Assembly (NCBI GenBank): GCA_015709615.1 | Contig: CP054179.1 | Location: 372,001-436,000 of the forward strand | Direction of reading: 5' to 3' | Length of the DNA: 64,000 nucleotides | Source: Gammaproteobacteria bacterium | GTDB lineage: Bacteria; Pseudomonadota; Gammaproteobacteria; Burkholderiales; Nitrosomonadaceae | In this document: one piece after another, positions 62,717 to 64,000 of the stretch | How positions within the stretch are numbered: position 1 is the first letter of the stretch | Layout: each line of letters begins with the position of its first letter | Translations under genes and position numbers: made by a program | Notes under the pieces: model-generated | The model's input: only the letters and a program-made list of their open reading frames with translations | The model's database searches: none | Told to the model about the DNA's origin: nothing

Positions 62717-64000
62717 TTATTTCTGAGGGTGATGCGTACCGGCAACGATCGCCTGCTTCAATTGGGCTATTTCCGGCTGATTCAGCGTCTCGGTTTTAAG
62801 CAGTTCTTCCGCTGTTTTATCCAGCAGCATCCGATTATTTTGCAGAATGTTAACGGCGCGCTCTAACGCTTGATCAACCAGCACTCGCACAGCGGTATCG
62901 ATCTTGTTCGCGGTTTCTTCACTGTAATTGCGGTTTTGCGGCAGCATCATATTGGGTTGCAGGAAAGCCGATTGTTCCCGGTCGTACGCGACATTACCCA
63001 GCGCTTCGCTCATGCCATACCGCAATACCATAGCGCGCGCGATATCGGTGGCGCGCACCAGATCGTCCGCCGCGCCGGTGGATACTTCGTTGAATACCAC
63101 TTGCTCGGCCGCCCGCCCGCCGAGCAGTATCGCCATTTTGTTGAGCAGTTCCACACGCGTCATCAAGAAGCGGTCTTCGGTCGGACGCTGGATGGTGTAA
63201 CCCAACGCACCGACACCTCGCGGAATGATCGATACTTTGTGCACTTCATCGGTACCGGGCAAGGCCAACGCCACCATGGCATGACCCAGTTCGTGAAAGG
63301 CCACGACCCGCCGCTCGTCCTGGTTCAATAAGCGATTGCGTTTCTCCAGCCCTGCCACGATGCGCTCGATGGCATTGGTTACATCCGCCATCGTCACCGC
63401 CTCGCCGGCGCGGCGTGTCGCCAGTAAGGCCGCTTCATTGATCAGATTCGCCAGATCCGCGCCACTGAATCCGGGGGTGAGCGCGGCAACCTGGTCCAGT
63501 TTTACATCGTTATGCAATTTCACTTTTTTTACATGCACTGCCAGGATTTGTTCACGCCCCAGCTTATCCGGACGATCCACCAGCACTTGCCGGTCAAACC
63601 GCCCGGCCCGAAGCAATGCCGGATCGAGAATCTCCGGCCGGTTGGTCGCTGCCAGCAGCACGATGCCGCTGCTCGGATCAAAGCCATCCAGCTCGGACAG
63701 CAATTGATTTAAGGTTTGCTCTTTCTCGTCATGACCGCCGCCGAAACCGCCATAAGCGCCACGCGCACGACCCAGCGCGTCCAATTCATCGATAAAAATA
63801 ATCGCGGGCGCCATTTGCCGCGCTTGTTCGAACAAGTCGCGCACGCGCGCCGCGCCGACACCGACAAACATTTCCACGAATTCCGAGCCGGAAATGGAAA
63901 AAAATGGCACGCCGGCCTCTCCGGCAACTGCGCGCGCGAGTAAGGTTTTTCCCGTTCCCGGCGGCCCGACCAGCAAAATGCCCTTGGGCGCGCGCCCGCC
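62717..64000 (-). CDS. ftsH: FtsH-type ATP-dependent zinc metalloprotease (5' end outside window)
   Basis: 428 codons are open to the right edge, so the N-terminal membrane part is missing. The AAA module has GPPGTGKT (Walker A), FIDELDALGRARG (Walker B, Asp-Glu followed by Leu where many FtsH have Ile) and ATNRPEILDPALLRAGRFDRQ (second region of homology). The peptidase site is AFHELGHAM (HExxH), and GAADDLVRATDIARAMV holds the third zinc-ligand region. The loop GAYGGFGGGHDEKEQTLNQLL and the entry GGRAPKGI differ from the canonical housekeeping FtsH, so this may be a second paralogue. Confidence 0.92.
   Translation of the reverse strand, partial: GGRAPKGILLVGPPGTGKTLLARAVAGEAGVPFFSISGSEFVEMFVGVGAARVRDLFEQARQMAPAIIFIDELDALGRARGAYGGFGGGHDEKEQTLNQLLSELDGFDPSSGIVLLAATNRPEILDPALLRAGRFDRQVLVDRPDKLGREQILAVHVKKVKLHNDVKLDQVAALTPGFSGADLANLINEAALLATRRAGEAVTMADVTNAIERIVAGLEKRNRLLNQDERRVVAFHELGHAMVALALPGTDEVHKVSIIPRGVGALGYTIQRPTEDRFLMTRVELLNKMAILLGGRAAEQVVFNEVSTGAADDLVRATDIARAMVLRYGMSEALGNVAYDREQSAFLQPNMMLPQNRNYSEETANKIDTAVRVLVDQALERAVNILQNNRMLLDKTAEELLKTETLNQPEIAQLKQAIVAGTHHPQK

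Noticed and set aside
1..64000. CRISPR array, rRNA, tRNA, integrase or prophage
   Set aside because: No regularly spaced direct repeats, rRNA or cloverleaf-like sequences and no integrase or phage structural genes were seen; the only mobile element found is the IS at 58162-59032.

Overview
The window is a chromosome segment of an ammonia-oxidising betaproteobacterium, almost certainly a Nitrosomonas-like member of the Nitrosomonadaceae. The main evidence is a complete amoC-amoA-amoB cluster (ammonia monooxygenase) on the minus strand at 7124-10184. Supporting evidence is the betaproteobacterial housekeeping order (lptD-surA-pdxA-rsmA, ubiC-ubiA-ubiD, pyrG-eno-ftsB) and exosortase-type (PEP-CTERM, TIGR04073) proteins. 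No tRNA, rRNA or CRISPR array was seen.

Layout. 1-4743: an edge-truncated outer-membrane-type protein with an N-terminal CxxCH, then a serralysin-like metalloprotease and a protein of five Ig-like repeats, neither with a Sec signal. 4960-7016: an APC-type permease and a rhodanese. 7061-10184: amoCAB with a strong terminator after amoB and a stem-loop between amoC and amoA. 10614-13703: a BaiN/HI0933-type flavoprotein, a DUF2909 protein, miaA and a BON lipoprotein. 13764-15823: dapD and dapC. 15824-16370: no protein gene, but a perfect CRP-like palindrome followed by a structured region and an orphan terminator, read here as a candidate small RNA. 16371-21237: a lipoprotein, an SPFH protein and a 749-residue protein, two of them unrecognised. 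21678-26315: a translationally coupled OmpA-like/ExeA-like pair, a PEP-CTERM protein and a LemA/TPM cluster.

26347-40118 is largely core metabolism and envelope: rsmA-pdxA-surA-lptD, ubiD-ubiA-ubiC, a bestrophin, recG-ridA and murA. 40187-50171 holds an unrecognised membrane protein, argH, a DUF4157 metallopeptidase-like protein with a novel-looking C-terminus, a fructosamine-kinase-like gene, pyrG-eno-ftsB, htpX and a TIGR04073 protein. 50455-62660 carries a REC-REC-GGDEF protein with two degenerate motifs and many lipid-directed genes: an OlsF-like double acyltransferase, an LpxH-like phosphoesterase, a patatin, a glycosyltransferase and a diacylglycerol-kinase-like protein. It also has vapBC, a TPR-GNAT fusion and one intact IS481-type element with 7-bp target duplications. 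The right edge cuts an ftsH paralogue.

Most of the window is ordinary chromosome. The parts most worth following up are the candidate small RNA with its CRP-like site, the DUF4157 protein, the 749-residue protein, the IS inserted inside a perfect inverted repeat, and the amoCAB copy that lacks the usual downstream amoE/amoD and copCD genes.
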